DNA of 64,000 nt from an uncultured Pelagibacteraceae bacterium. GTDB taxonomy: Bacteria > Pseudomonadota > Alphaproteobacteria > Pelagibacterales > Pelagibacteraceae. A program made the translations under genes and the position numbers. The notes below the pieces were generated by a model. The model did no database searches. It saw only the letters and a list, made by a program, of their open reading frames with translations, and was not told the DNA's origin. Below, piece by piece: positions 1 to 15,089 of the stretch (its first letter is position 1; each line of letters starts with the position of its first letter). The stretch spans positions 26,537 through 90,536 of the forward strand of contig CACMVB010000004.1 in NCBI GenBank assembly GCA_902617025.1. The letters run 5' to 3'.

Positions 1-1
1 A

Positions 2-1587
2 GGGTACGCAAGATCAAGTGGTAAGCCTGGAGTTTTATTAGTTACATCAGGGCCTGGCGCCACAAATGCAGTAACAGCCTTAACAGATGCTTACATGGAC
101 TCAATCCCACTTGTTTGTATTTCTGGACAAGTACCAACACATTTAATTGGAACAGATGCATTTCAGGAATGCGATACAACTGGAATTACGAGACCATGTA
201 CAAAACACAATTGGTTAGTAAAAGATGTGAATGATCTCTCAAAAGTATTACATTTAGCTTTCGAAGTAGCAACTACTGGAAGACCTGGTCCAGTTTTGGT
301 TGATATTCCGAAAGATATTCAGTTTAAAAAAGGCAAATATAAATTTTTTAAGAATACACTTAAAAAAAAATTAAATGGGAAAGCTTCCCATAAAATATCT
401 AATTCGGAACTAGACAAATTTATCGATCTAATTAAAAAATCCTCAAGGCCTATTTTTTATACAGGTGGAGGAGTAATTAACTCAGGACCTAAAGCTAGTG
501 AATATTTAAGAGAAATTGTATCATTAACTGGCTTCCCAATAACTTCAACATTACAGGGTCTTGGAGCTTACCCTGGAGATGACCCACAATTTTTAGGGAT
601 GCTTGGTATGCACGGAACTTACGAAGCTAATAATGCGATGCATGATTGTGACTTAATGATAAATATTGGCGCAAGATTTGATGACAGAATCACGGGAAAG
701 GTAGATGAGTTTTCACCTGGTTCTAAAAAAATTCATGTGGATATCGACCCGTCTTCTATTGGAAAAAATATTAAAGTTGATCTGGCTATAGTAAGTGATG
801 TTACAGAGCTTTTAAGATCCTTGACAAAAAGATTTAAGGAAAAAAATAAAAACTTTGTGAATTCTAATAAACAAAAAACTTCAAAATGGTGGGAACAAAT
901 AGGGAAGTGGAGAGAAAAAAAGTCTTTAAACTATATTAATAGTGACAAAGTTATAAAACCCCAATACGCAGTACAAAGATTATACGAACTAACAAAAAAT
1001 CAAGACACTTTCATTACAACTGAAGTTGGTCAACATCAAATGTGGGCAGCTCAACATTACAAATTTAATAAACCTAATAGATGGATGACATCTGGAGGTC
1101 TGGGAACTATGGGGTATGGGCTTCCAGCTGCAATAGGTGTTCAAATTGCAAATCCAAGTAAATTAGTAGTTGATATTGCTGGCGAAGCATCTGTTTTAAT
1201 GACGATGCAAGAAATGTCTACAGCAGTACAATATAGATTACCAATTAAAATATTTATTTTAAACAATGAATACATGGGAATGGTTAGACAGTGGCAAGAA
1301 CTTTTACACGAGAAAAATTATTCTGAAAGTTATACAGCTGCACTCCCTGACTTTGTAAAACTTGCCGAGTCTTACGGTTGTGTTGGTATTAGAGCAAAAA
1401 CACCAGATGAACTTGACGAAAAAATTAAAGAAATGATAAATATTGATAAACCAGTGATATTTGATTGCGTTGTAGACAAAGCGGAAAATTGTTTTCCTAT
1501 GATACCTTCAGGAAAGCCCCATAATCAAATGATCCTAGGACCTGAAGAGGAAGAAGAAATTTCAGATGAAGGGAAAATTTTAGTTTA

Positions 1588-1588
<1 letters not shown>
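2..1588 (+). CDS. ilvB: acetolactate synthase large subunit, 5'-truncated by window edge
   Basis: Frame is open from base 2 (GYARSSGKPGVLLVTSGPGATNAVTAL...), TPP-enzyme motifs; followed by ilvH and ilvC. Confidence 0.95.
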
Positions 1589-3158
<1,570 letters not shown>

Positions 3159-3254
3159 CCCATATTGAGTCCAAAAAACAAAGTTAAACTATATAATTAT
3201 TTGCAAATTCTAGCTTTGATTGTAATATGAGATTTTAATTTAAAAAAATTAAAC

Positions 3255-5862
<2,608 letters not shown>

Positions 5863-5879
5863 TTAATTGTAATGGACAG

Positions 5880-6722
5880 ATGTCAGTCAGTAGAGATGAT
5901 TTTAGTATAGCTTTTCGTTCAGCTCTTCTTCAAAGAGGAGGAGCTCAAAAATTTTCAGTTTTATCTCTTATTTTTTTAGCATTAATTATCTTCTTTTTAG
6001 ATGTCTATGGAGTTAAATTTACAAAACCAATTAGAAGTTTTATTAATGATGTGGTTTATCGTGTTACCTTTCTAGCTTCTGCTCCGACTAGATTTTTTCC
6101 TCAGGCAAGTGAGGATATTTCAAGTTTTTTTAATGTTAGAGAAGAAAATAAAAAACTTAGGGCAGAAATCGAAAAATATAAATCTCTTGAATTAAATGTT
6201 GAATTCTTAACAGATGAAAATAAAAACTTACAAAAAATTTTAGAGACAGAGTATTTTAACAAAAATCTTAGCAATATAGTTCTTGCAAAAGTTCTTGTTG
6301 ACAAAAATAGTCCTTTTCTAAAATCGATAATTATAAATAAGGGTACGCGAAATGGTATTCTTAAGGGAATGCCAGTTACAAAGGATAATTATTTAGTCGG
6401 AAGAGTTGTTGAAACAAATTATTTATCTTCGAGAGTATTATTATTAAATGATTTAAATAGCAGAATTCCTGTTACATTAGATGAAAGTGCTCAGGCTATT
6501 TTATCTGGGAGTGGAAAAAATAATCCAATTTTAGAGTATTTACCGGAAGATTATGAAATTATTGAAGATATTAATGTTTTTGCTTCAGGAAAAGATGGGA
6601 TATTTATGCCCGGAACTCCCATTGGAAAAACCAATGAAGTAGGAGAAATAGAACTTTTTGTTGATCCAAATCAATTATCTTTTGTTACCGTTAATTTAAA
6701 TACTAAAAAAGGAAATTTATAG
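5880..6722 (+). CDS. mreC: rod shape-determining protein MreC
   Basis: Position between mreB and mreD; coiled coil then beta domain (NKGTRNGILKGMPV). Confidence 0.9.
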   Translation: MSVSRDDFSIAFRSALLQRGGAQKFSVLSLIFLALIIFFLDVYGVKFTKPIRSFINDVVYRVTFLASAPTRFFPQASEDISSFFNVREENKKLRAEIEKYKSLELNVEFLTDENKNLQKILETEYFNKNLSNIVLAKVLVDKNSPFLKSIIINKGTRNGILKGMPVTKDNYLVGRVVETNYLSSRVLLLNDLNSRIPVTLDESAQAILSGSGKNNPILEYLPEDYEIIEDINVFASGKDGIFMPGTPIGKTNEVGEIELFVDPNQLSFVTVNLNTKKGNL

Positions 6723-7234
6723 TGGCTAAAAGATCATTCATAAGTAAACTTTATAACGCTGGCCCACTGTTATTATTATATTATTTATGTATAAGCGAAG
6801 TTGACTCTAATTTAGAAAAAATTTTTGACATTTTTACATTAAATTTTCAGATTATAATAATTTATTTTTGGGTAATCAAAAGACCTGAAATTATGGCTAA
6901 TGGACATGTATTTCTTGCTGGATTGGTAAATGATGTTGTGATGGGTTTTCCGTTAGGAATTAGTTCACTATCTTACTTAATAATTATTTTTTTTGGGACT
7001 TATGTAAGAAACAAAAGTGTTAATACAACAATTGCATCAGACTGGTTTACATTTTTTATGGCGATGATTTTTTCAAATTTATTATTTTTCAGTTTATTAA
7101 ATAATTTTTCAGATCTATCTTTTTCATATTCAAAAATTGGGTACAACATATTTTTTACTTTGTTCATGTTTCCAATTTTTTGGGTTATTTTTAATTTTTA
7201 CCAAATGACATTTGTAGGAAATCGAGATGCTTAG
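6722..7234 (+). CDS. mreD: rod shape-determining protein MreD (GTG start)
   Basis: Polytopic small membrane protein between mreC and PBP2. Confidence 0.85.
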   Translation: MAKRSFISKLYNAGPLLLLYYLCISEVDSNLEKIFDIFTLNFQIIIIYFWVIKRPEIMANGHVFLAGLVNDVVMGFPLGISSLSYLIIIFFGTYVRNKSVNTTIASDWFTFFMAMIFSNLLFFSLLNNFSDLSFSYSKIGYNIFFTLFMFPIFWVIFNFYQMTFVGNRDA

Positions 7235-9161
7235 CCCAAGCTCTGGAAATACTGTTATCAAGTCAAAACTAATCGGCAGAAGAATGTTTTTACTAACTGC
7301 CGCAAAAGCAATAGTAACTTTTGGAATTATAGGTAGATTAGTATCTTTACAAATTAATGAGAGATCAAAATATAAAACTCTTTCTGACAAAAATAGATTC
7401 AGAGAATGGAAATTAGCACCTGAAAGAGGTGTTATTAGAGATTTTTTTGATAAAGAAATAGCATCCAATAAACAGGTTTACCAAGTTCATTTGATTCCAG
7501 AGAACTCAAAAGATATTGAAAAACTATTTGTAAGACTTAAAACAATTTTAAATATTACAGAAAAAAAATTATTTTACCTTAAAAGAGTTATTGCTAAGCA
7601 AAAACCATGGGAGCCAATTATAGTCTCAGATAATATAACATGGTCAGAATTTTCCAGATTAAATTTATTTTTACATGAACTTGAGGGAGTAAAACCTATT
7701 GTATCAGTAGCAAGAATGTACCCTGATAATTCATCCGCTCATATTTTGGGATATGTTTCTCAGGTAAGTGCTAAAGATCTTCAAACAAAGAAATATTTAA
7801 AAGATTTACACGTACCAGGAATGAGTATTGGTAAAACTGGTCTTGAGAGAAAACTAGATGAAGAAATTATAGGTAAAATTGGATTTCAAAGATATGAGGT
7901 CAATGCCTATGGAAAAAGAATCAAGCAAATTTTAATAAATGAGGGCCAGGCAGGAAAAAGTTTCAAAACAACTTTAGATTTTGAAGTTCAAAAATTCACA
8001 AGTGAACTTGTTAAAGACAAAGCTGCTGCTGTTTGTGTCATGGATGTATATAATGGAGATATAGTATCTCTTGTTTCTTCCCCAACTTTTAAACCAAACG
8101 AGTTCGTACATGGATTAGATAAAACTTATTGGAACAGTTTAATAAAAAATGAAATGAGACCACTCACGAATAAAGCTATTGCCGGTCTATATCCACCAGG
8201 ATCAACAATAAAGACTCTTGTTGCTTTAAGCGCTTTAGAAAACGGAGTTATAAAACCACTAGACACTTTTAAATGTGAGGGAAAAATTGAACTTTATGGA
8301 GAAAAATTTCATTGTTGGGAAAAAGATGGCCATGGAATTGTGAATTTAAGAAAAGGCATACAAAGATCTTGTGACGTATACTTCTATGAAGTTGCTAGAA
8401 AATTGGGAGTAGATAGAATTTCTGAAACAGCTAAAAAATTTGGTCTTGGAAAAAAAGTTCTTAATGGCTTTATTGAGGAGAGAGCAGGTGTTGTACCTAA
8501 CACCAAATGGAAAAAAAAATTCATAGGTCAAAATTGGTATTTAGGTGAAACTTTACACTCAGGAATCGGTCAAGGATATTTTCAAAGCACACCTTTACAA
8601 CTTTGCTTAATGACAGCACAAATTGCTAATGGTGGATTTGAAATAAAACCAAGGATAATCTTTGATAAAAAAAATAATAATTTAAGAGAGTACATAAAAT
8701 ATAAAAATGAAAATCCAAATGATCCTCTTCCAACAGATTTATTAGTATCGAATTTTGAACTTAAACCTCTTTTTAAAAATCAAGAGCATATTAATTTAAT
8801 TAAAGATGCAATGTTTTCCTCCTCAAATGAACCAGGTGGAACTTCTTACAGGCATAGATGGGAAAATAAAAAATTTACTTTTGCTGGAAAAACAGGATCA
8901 TCACAAATAAAAAGATTTACCCAAGCTCAACGTGAGGCTGAAGTTAAGCAAGAAAGTTTACCCTACAAAGATAGAGATCATGCATTATTTGTTGCTTATG
9001 CGCCTTACAATGATCCTAAATACGCAATAAGTGTTTTAGTAGAGCATGGAGGCTCAGGAGGAAAAACAGCTGCTCCCATTGCTAAAAAAGTAATTAAAAA
9101 AGTTCTAGAGCGACATGAGCTAAGAAAGAGAATTGATAGTTTGCTAGGGGAGCAAGTATAA
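7227..9161 (+). CDS. mrdA: penicillin-binding protein 2
   Basis: GLYPPGSTIKTL, SCDVYFYEVA, AGKTGSSQ transpeptidase motifs. Confidence 0.95.
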   Translation: MLSPSSGNTVIKSKLIGRRMFLLTAAKAIVTFGIIGRLVSLQINERSKYKTLSDKNRFREWKLAPERGVIRDFFDKEIASNKQVYQVHLIPENSKDIEKLFVRLKTILNITEKKLFYLKRVIAKQKPWEPIIVSDNITWSEFSRLNLFLHELEGVKPIVSVARMYPDNSSAHILGYVSQVSAKDLQTKKYLKDLHVPGMSIGKTGLERKLDEEIIGKIGFQRYEVNAYGKRIKQILINEGQAGKSFKTTLDFEVQKFTSELVKDKAAAVCVMDVYNGDIVSLVSSPTFKPNEFVHGLDKTYWNSLIKNEMRPLTNKAIAGLYPPGSTIKTLVALSALENGVIKPLDTFKCEGKIELYGEKFHCWEKDGHGIVNLRKGIQRSCDVYFYEVARKLGVDRISETAKKFGLGKKVLNGFIEERAGVVPNTKWKKKFIGQNWYLGETLHSGIGQGYFQSTPLQLCLMTAQIANGGFEIKPRIIFDKKNNNLREYIKYKNENPNDPLPTDLLVSNFELKPLFKNQEHINLIKDAMFSSSNEPGGTSYRHRWENKKFTFAGKTGSSQIKRFTQAQREAEVKQESLPYKDRDHALFVAYAPYNDPKYAISVLVEHGGSGGKTAAPIAKKVIKKVLERHELRKRIDSLLGEQV

Positions 9162-10285
9162 TGTTTAGACCTAGATCCATTCAATCGTCATTAAGTATAA
9201 AAGATAAAATTCTTTCGATAGATTATATTTTAGTAATTTCGATATTTATACTTGGACTTACTAGTATATTAGCCATGTACTCTACAGATGGCGGGGAGTT
9301 AAAATACCACACAAAAAGTCATGTGCTTCGTTTCTTTGTTTTTTTTATTATGTTTTTAATTCTATCATTTATTCAAATAAGATTTTGGCATAGTCAAAGC
9401 TATCTAATTTATATTTTGTTCTTCATATTATTATTAGGGGTTAAATATTTTGGCTTAACATCCTCCGGTTCGAAAAGATGGTTAGACCTTTATTTTATGA
9501 ATTTACAACCTTCTGAATTAATGAAGATAGGTCTTATTTTATTTTTAGCAAAATATTATCACCGTACCTCAATTGAAAATTTAAATCGTGTAAGATATTT
9601 ATTTTTACCCATTGTAGTTTTGGTTGCTCCAATAATATTAGTTGCTACTCAGCCTGATTTAGGAACTGCATTACTAATTGCTGCGGGTGGTCTGACTGTT
9701 GCGTGGCTCGCTGGGGTTAGAGTAAAATTTTTTACTATTTCAGGTCTAGCATCTTTAGCATTACTACCTATAGCAATTTCTTTTTTAAAACCATATCAAA
9801 AATCGAGAATTTTAACTTTTTTAAATCCTGAAAGAGATCCTTTAGGCGCTGGATATCAAATCATTCAGTCCAAAATAGCAATTGGTTCAGGTGGATTGTT
9901 TGGAAAGGGTTTTTTACAAGGCTCCCAAAGTTATTTAGATTATTTACCAGAGAAACATACAGATTTCATATTTACTTTGTTTTCTGAGGAATTCGGTTTT
10001 TTTGGCTCACTATTTATTCTTTTTTTATATGCAATAATTGTTTGGAGAATCATAAAAATTGGAAATGTTACAAGAAGTAATTTTGGCAAACTTTTCTGCT
10101 ATGGTTTTGGAACTGCTTTTTTTATATATGTAGTAGTAAATATGATGATGGTGCTTGGGCTTTTGCCGATAGTTGGATCTCCTTTACCGATTATGTCTTA
10201 CGGAGGCTCATCTATGATGGCAATAATGCTGGGATTGGGCATTGTCATGTCATGTAAAGTCTATAAAGACACACCTGTTAACTAG
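9161..10285 (+). CDS. rodA: rod shape-determining SEDS protein RodA
   Basis: SGSKRWLDL, QPSELMKIG, ATQPDLGTALL, PEKHTDFIF motifs. Confidence 0.95.
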   Translation: MFRPRSIQSSLSIKDKILSIDYILVISIFILGLTSILAMYSTDGGELKYHTKSHVLRFFVFFIMFLILSFIQIRFWHSQSYLIYILFFILLLGVKYFGLTSSGSKRWLDLYFMNLQPSELMKIGLILFLAKYYHRTSIENLNRVRYLFLPIVVLVAPIILVATQPDLGTALLIAAGGLTVAWLAGVRVKFFTISGLASLALLPIAISFLKPYQKSRILTFLNPERDPLGAGYQIIQSKIAIGSGGLFGKGFLQGSQSYLDYLPEKHTDFIFTLFSEEFGFFGSLFILFLYAIIVWRIIKIGNVTRSNFGKLFCYGFGTAFFIYVVVNMMMVLGLLPIVGSPLPIMSYGGSSMMAIMLGLGIVMSCKVYKDTPVN

Positions 10286-10359
10286 GGAATTTTAAACCTA
10301 AATTGGTCAAATTTGATTTTATTAAGCACTTGTATATTATATTAATAGGTGGTTAATTT

Positions 10360-10824
10360 ATGAAAAATATTATGTTTGGCGATAAGAAAAAAAAACTTAC
10401 AGACTCAGAAAGATCGTTAATAAGCGAAACCGTAAGTATAGAAGGAACAATCAATAGCTCAGGCGCAATAGATGTTGCAGGACTTGTCAAAGGTCCAGTT
10501 TATTCTAAAGAGATTATTATTAGAGAAACAGGTTCTATTACTGGAACTTTAGAGGCAGACCATGTTGAAATTCACGGACACCTTGACGGAAAGGTATCAG
10601 GTCAGGATATAGTTATCGGTTCAACAGGCACTGTGAAAGGTGATATTGAATTTGGAAACAATTTAAAAACTGAAAATGGTGCTGATATTGACGGTTACAT
10701 TAAAAAAACAAATAAATCTAAGTCAACATTAACTGGTGATTTCTTGTTCAAGAAAAAAGATAAAAAAGAGAGTTTAGAAACAGAAGAAAAACCAGAAGTT
10801 GTTAATAAAGAAGCCCTAGTCTAA
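10360..10824 (+). CDS. bactofilin family polymer-forming protein
   Basis: VSIEGTINSSGAIDVAGLVKGPV...GSTGTVKGDIEF beta-helical repeats. Confidence 0.88.
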   Translation: MKNIMFGDKKKKLTDSERSLISETVSIEGTINSSGAIDVAGLVKGPVYSKEIIIRETGSITGTLEADHVEIHGHLDGKVSGQDIVIGSTGTVKGDIEFGNNLKTENGADIDGYIKKTNKSKSTLTGDFLFKKKDKKESLETEEKPEVVNKEALV

Positions 10825-10868
10825 TCTAACGCACTTTAATTTCTACTAGATTAAATTATAATTTTAAA

Positions 10869-12128
10869 ATGGAAAATTATAAATGTAAATCTGTTGGGAT
10901 AGTTGGATCAGGTATCCAAGGAGTTTGCACAGGTCTTCAACTTATAAAAAAAGGCATACCAGTTACGATCTTTGACCGACAAGATCCTTTATCATCAGAA
11001 TACAAACCAGCATCTTATGGTAACGCTGGTCATTTTTCACCATACGCGGTATTACAATTCAACCGTCCAGATATTTTATATGATGTTCCAAAAATGCTAT
11101 TTAGTTCTTATGGACCTCTAGCCTTAAAATGGAGTTATGTTCCAAAAATGTTGAATTGGTTTTTATATTATTTAAAAAACTGTAATAAAAAATCTATGTT
11201 ACATACAGCTAAGTACATGCATCAAATTTTAAGTTTATCGAATGACGCTTATGAAGAAATATTTCAAGAAATTAATGTGGATGGACTAGTTGAAAAAAAA
11301 GGGATTATTTATGTATGGACGAATAAAAACCTAAAGAGCAGAAAACTAGAAATAAAAGTTCGAGATGACTTAGGTGTGAAACAAAAATTATTAACTCGTG
11401 AAGAGATATTAGAATTAGAGCCAAACTTAAACCCAGTATTTGATGCTGGTGTAATATATGAAAACGCTATGCATGCCAGAGACCCTCACGGAATACTTAA
11501 AGAAATATTTAAATTATATCTAAAGAGGGGCGGTAAATTTATTCAATCAGATATTACAAGCATAGAACAGAAAACAGCAAACGAAACAATAATAAAATCA
11601 GCCAATGATGTATATACGTTTGAAAAGTCAGTGATTGCATCAGGAGCATTTTCAAAAAAATTGACTGACCAACTTGGTGAAAATATTCCCTTAGATACTG
11701 AGAGAGGATATCATGTGCATTTTAAAGACAAGGATAAATTAATCTCTAGACCTGTAATTTTCTTAGATCGAGGATTTGGCATGACACCAATGAACCAAGG
11801 TTTACGAGCTGTAGGAACAGTTGAATTAGGAGGATTAAAAAACCCTCCTTCGAAAAAAAGAATTGAATATGTTATTAATTGCGCAAAAGAATTATTACCA
11901 CAACTCGGCAGGCATGATGATGAATGGCTTGGGTTTAGACCTACTTTACCAGATTTTTTACCCATTCTTGGCCCTTCGCTAAAAAATAAAAATATAATTT
12001 ATGCGTTTGGCCATCAGCATTTAGGCTGGACTTTAGGCGCTGTAACAGGCAAAATTATTTCTGGTGTAGTTGCAGGGGAAAAAACTAATTTAGATTTATC
12101 TCCCTACAGCTCTAAAAGATTTGATTAG
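10869..12128 (+). CDS. FAD-dependent oxidoreductase, DadA-like (D-amino acid dehydrogenase family)
   Basis: N-terminal Rossmann GSGIQGVCTGLQLIKKG; ASYGNAGHFSP; GHQHLGWTLGAVTGK C-terminus. Confidence 0.8.
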   Translation: MENYKCKSVGIVGSGIQGVCTGLQLIKKGIPVTIFDRQDPLSSEYKPASYGNAGHFSPYAVLQFNRPDILYDVPKMLFSSYGPLALKWSYVPKMLNWFLYYLKNCNKKSMLHTAKYMHQILSLSNDAYEEIFQEINVDGLVEKKGIIYVWTNKNLKSRKLEIKVRDDLGVKQKLLTREEILELEPNLNPVFDAGVIYENAMHARDPHGILKEIFKLYLKRGGKFIQSDITSIEQKTANETIIKSANDVYTFEKSVIASGAFSKKLTDQLGENIPLDTERGYHVHFKDKDKLISRPVIFLDRGFGMTPMNQGLRAVGTVELGGLKNPPSKKRIEYVINCAKELLPQLGRHDDEWLGFRPTLPDFLPILGPSLKNKNIIYAFGHQHLGWTLGAVTGKIISGVVAGEKTNLDLSPYSSKRFD

Positions 12129-13026
12129 GATTTTTTTGTCAAAAAATTATATAGCTTATATATTTCTAACGTTCGCGGCTTTATTCTGGTCAGGAAATTT
12201 TATAATTGGAAAATTCGCCACTTTATTTGAAGTTCCACCACTTACTTTAAACTTTTTAAGATGGTTCATGGTATGGTTTATTTTAATTCCTTTCACAATA
12301 AAAGAAATTTTAGCAAAGAAAAACTATATTAAAGAAAACTTTTTTGTCATTGGCATAATGGGAATATTATCAATTAGCACCTTTAATTCTGTAGTTTATT
12401 TTGCTTTAAATTTTACCCAAGTAATTAATGCAGTTTTAATGTTGGCCGCTATTCCACCAATGATAATAATTTTTTCGTCACTTATGAAGATTGAAAAAAC
12501 AAATGTATTTCAATTATCTGGACTGTTCTTATCAATATTTGGAGTTGCAACAATTATTTCGAATGCAGATTTGCAAAAAATAATTTCTTTAAGTTTTAAT
12601 AAAGGAGATATATGGATGCTGGTTTGTGTTTTGAGCTGGTCATTATATTCAACTTTACTTAAAAAAAATAAATTTGAGTTGTCTCAATTTTCTTTAATCC
12701 AAATTATGGTAACAGTAGGATTGATATTTTTAGTTCCACAATTTTTATACGAACAATCAATTGGATTAGATATTAAAATTAATAAAGCTTTTTTCTTAAT
12801 TTTAATTTATGTGGTTATCTTTCCTGCAATCGCAGCTTATTATTGTTGGCAAAAAGCTATAGAATTAATAGGGCCAAACAGATCTTCAATGTTTATTCAG
12901 TTAATGCCACTTTTCAGTGCATTAATGGCAATTATAATTTTTAAAGAAAAATTTCAATTATTCCATTTTATTGGAGCATCCTTTATTATATCTGGTATTT
13001 ATCTATCGAATAGGAAAACCCAATGA
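12121..13026 (+). CDS. DMT/EamA family transporter
   Basis: About 10 TM segments, AALFWSGNFIIGK, two EamA repeats. Confidence 0.85.
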   Translation: MIRIFLSKNYIAYIFLTFAALFWSGNFIIGKFATLFEVPPLTLNFLRWFMVWFILIPFTIKEILAKKNYIKENFFVIGIMGILSISTFNSVVYFALNFTQVINAVLMLAAIPPMIIIFSSLMKIEKTNVFQLSGLFLSIFGVATIISNADLQKIISLSFNKGDIWMLVCVLSWSLYSTLLKKNKFELSQFSLIQIMVTVGLIFLVPQFLYEQSIGLDIKINKAFFLILIYVVIFPAIAAYYCWQKAIELIGPNRSSMFIQLMPLFSALMAIIIFKEKFQLFHFIGASFIISGIYLSNRKTQ

Positions 13027-13973
13027 TTAAAGTTGCAGTCCTGGATGATTATCAAAGTGCTTTTAAAGAAATTGTAGACGTAGAAAAATTAAAGAATAAA
13101 TTTGATTTTAAAATTTTTAATGAAACTTTCAGTGATGAAAATGAAGCTATTGAAGCTTTGGAAGAATTTGAAGCATTATTTATAATGAGAGAAAGAACCC
13201 CTATCACAAAAAATTTATTAGAAAATTTACCAAATCTAAAATATATAATGACCTCCGGCATGCGTAATAATTCTATTAATTTAGAAGTAGCGAAAAAAAA
13301 AGGCATTTTAGTGTGTGGAACTGAGATAAATTCAAATCCTGCAGCTGAGATCACATGGACTTTGATCTTAGGTCTTTTGAGAAACGTTAAACAAGAAATT
13401 GATAATATGTTTCAAGGATATTGGCAAACTACTGTTGGAACAGAATTAAAAGGTAAAATGTTGGGAGTAATAGGCCTTGGAAAAATTGGAACACAAGTTG
13501 CAAAAGTAGGAAAAGCTTTTGGAATGGAAGTTTGCGCTTGGAGTGAAAATTTAAACTTATCTCATGCAAATGAACTTGGAGTATTACCCATGAGCAAAGA
13601 AGATTTACTTAAAAATTCAGATATAATTTCTATTCATTTAGTTTTAGGTGAGAGATATAAAAACTTAATCACAAATAAAGAGATAGGAATGATGAAAAAA
13701 ACAAGTTTTCTCATCAATACTTCGAGAGGTCCAATTATTAATGAAAAAGATTTAGTTACAGCTTTAAAAGATGAAAAAATAGCTGGTGTTGGTTTAGATG
13801 TCTATGATATAGAACCTCTCCCTCAAGACCATAAACTTCGATTTCTTCCAAACGCTTTGTTATTTCCACATATCGGTTACGTAACTGCTGAAAATTACTC
13901 AAAATTTTACTCGCAAATGATTGAAAATTTGGAAAGTTGCTTAGAAAACAAGCCTCAAAGGATAATTTCATAG
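13023..13973 (+). CDS. D-2-hydroxyacid dehydrogenase family protein
   Basis: LGVIGLGKIGTQVAKVGKAFGM NAD-binding motif; LINTSRGPIINEKDL. Confidence 0.88.
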   Translation: MIKVAVLDDYQSAFKEIVDVEKLKNKFDFKIFNETFSDENEAIEALEEFEALFIMRERTPITKNLLENLPNLKYIMTSGMRNNSINLEVAKKKGILVCGTEINSNPAAEITWTLILGLLRNVKQEIDNMFQGYWQTTVGTELKGKMLGVIGLGKIGTQVAKVGKAFGMEVCAWSENLNLSHANELGVLPMSKEDLLKNSDIISIHLVLGERYKNLITNKEIGMMKKTSFLINTSRGPIINEKDLVTALKDEKIAGVGLDVYDIEPLPQDHKLRFLPNALLFPHIGYVTAENYSKFYSQMIENLESCLENKPQRIIS

Positions 13974-14081
13974 AAAAGAACTTCCATTATAGGTTGTATT
14001 ATATAAACTCATTTTGAGTGATTCGTTTGTTTTATAACGAACAAATCTCTGCTTAAATTATTGGAAATTTGAAAAGGGAGT

Positions 14082-14483
14082 ATGAAAAAAATTTTAGGCG
14101 TTTTGCTTGGACTCACTTTACTAACAGGTTGCGCAGAGTCTCTAGCTCTATTAGGACCTACTTCCACCGCTGTGACCGGTGGAAATATTGCTCAGTCAGC
14201 TCTTTCTTCAGCAGTAAATTATGGAGTAAAAAAACAAACTGGAAAAAGCGCTATGGAGCATGCAATTGCATATGCTGAGGAAATGAACCCGCAGAAAAAG
14301 AAAGAGCCTTGTTTATCATTTTTTGAAAAAACTAACTCAGAAATTTGCGCTATTGTGAAAAATCAAATAAAAATAACAAAATCGAAGATCTTAAAAATAT
14401 CAAAGGAAAAATATATAAAAGACCTTACTTCATCACTGCAGCCTAATATAGATAAAAAATCTAAAATTAAGTATTTAGATTAA
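14082..14483 (+). CDS. putative lipoprotein, paralogue 1 of a tandem pair
   Basis: Lipobox LLTGC after signal peptide; shares CAESLALLGP and YGVKKQTGK with next ORF. Confidence 0.7.
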   Translation: MKKILGVLLGLTLLTGCAESLALLGPTSTAVTGGNIAQSALSSAVNYGVKKQTGKSAMEHAIAYAEEMNPQKKKEPCLSFFEKTNSEICAIVKNQIKITKSKILKISKEKYIKDLTSSLQPNIDKKSKIKYLD

Positions 14484-14623
14484 TCAATTTTAAAAAAAAT
14501 CATTAATTCAAATTTGAAATCTTAACCACCATGGGTTGTGTTAATAAAATCTAATACATTTATAATTAACTTTTATTTAAAGATGAAGCAGATATATGAA
14601 ACCAATTAAAGTTAATTTTAATC

Positions 14624-15031
14624 ATGAAAAAGATATTGCTTTTGTTATCATCCATTTTTTTGCTTAACGGCTGCGCTGAGTCATTAGCATTACTCGGCCC
14701 AGGTGCCTCAAATGGAAAATTTGTTCAGTCCAGTTTAAATTCAGCGGTAAGTTATGGAGTAAAAAAACAAACAGGAAAAACTCCTTTGGAGCATGCTATT
14801 GCCTATGTACAAGAAAAAAATCCTGACAGAAAAAAAGAGACTTGCATTTCTTCTTTTGAAATAACAAGGTCTGAATTTTGTACTATTGTTAAAAAACAAA
14901 TTAAGCTTAAAACCACAGCGATGGCAGAAAAGACTACAGACATTGTGAAAGAATTTCCAATAAAGAAAATTAAAGAAATATCTAAGATCGAAAAGATAGC
15001 AAAAAAATCAGTTATTTATAATAGAAGGTAG
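14624..15031 (+). CDS. putative lipoprotein, paralogue 2 of a tandem pair
   Basis: Lipobox LLNGC; same architecture as 14082..14483. Confidence 0.7.
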   Translation: MKKILLLLSSIFLLNGCAESLALLGPGASNGKFVQSSLNSAVSYGVKKQTGKTPLEHAIAYVQEKNPDRKKETCISSFEITRSEFCTIVKKQIKLKTTAMAEKTTDIVKEFPIKKIKEISKIEKIAKKSVIYNRR

Positions 15032-15048
15032 TTGAAATTTCTCTAGAG

Positions 15049-15081
15049 AGATGGTCCCAATATAAATAATTGAGACCATCT
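15049..15081 (+). terminator. hairpin between convergent lipoprotein and metY genes (weak T-tract)
   Basis: AGATGGTC-N17-GACCATCT then atttattttta. Confidence 0.5.
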
Positions 15082-15089
15082 ATTTATTT

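Noticed and set aside
14069-14278. ORF 14069..14278 +
   Set aside because: Overlaps the lipoprotein gene in another frame; basic/aromatic low-quality translation. The 14082 frame has a signal peptide and lipobox.
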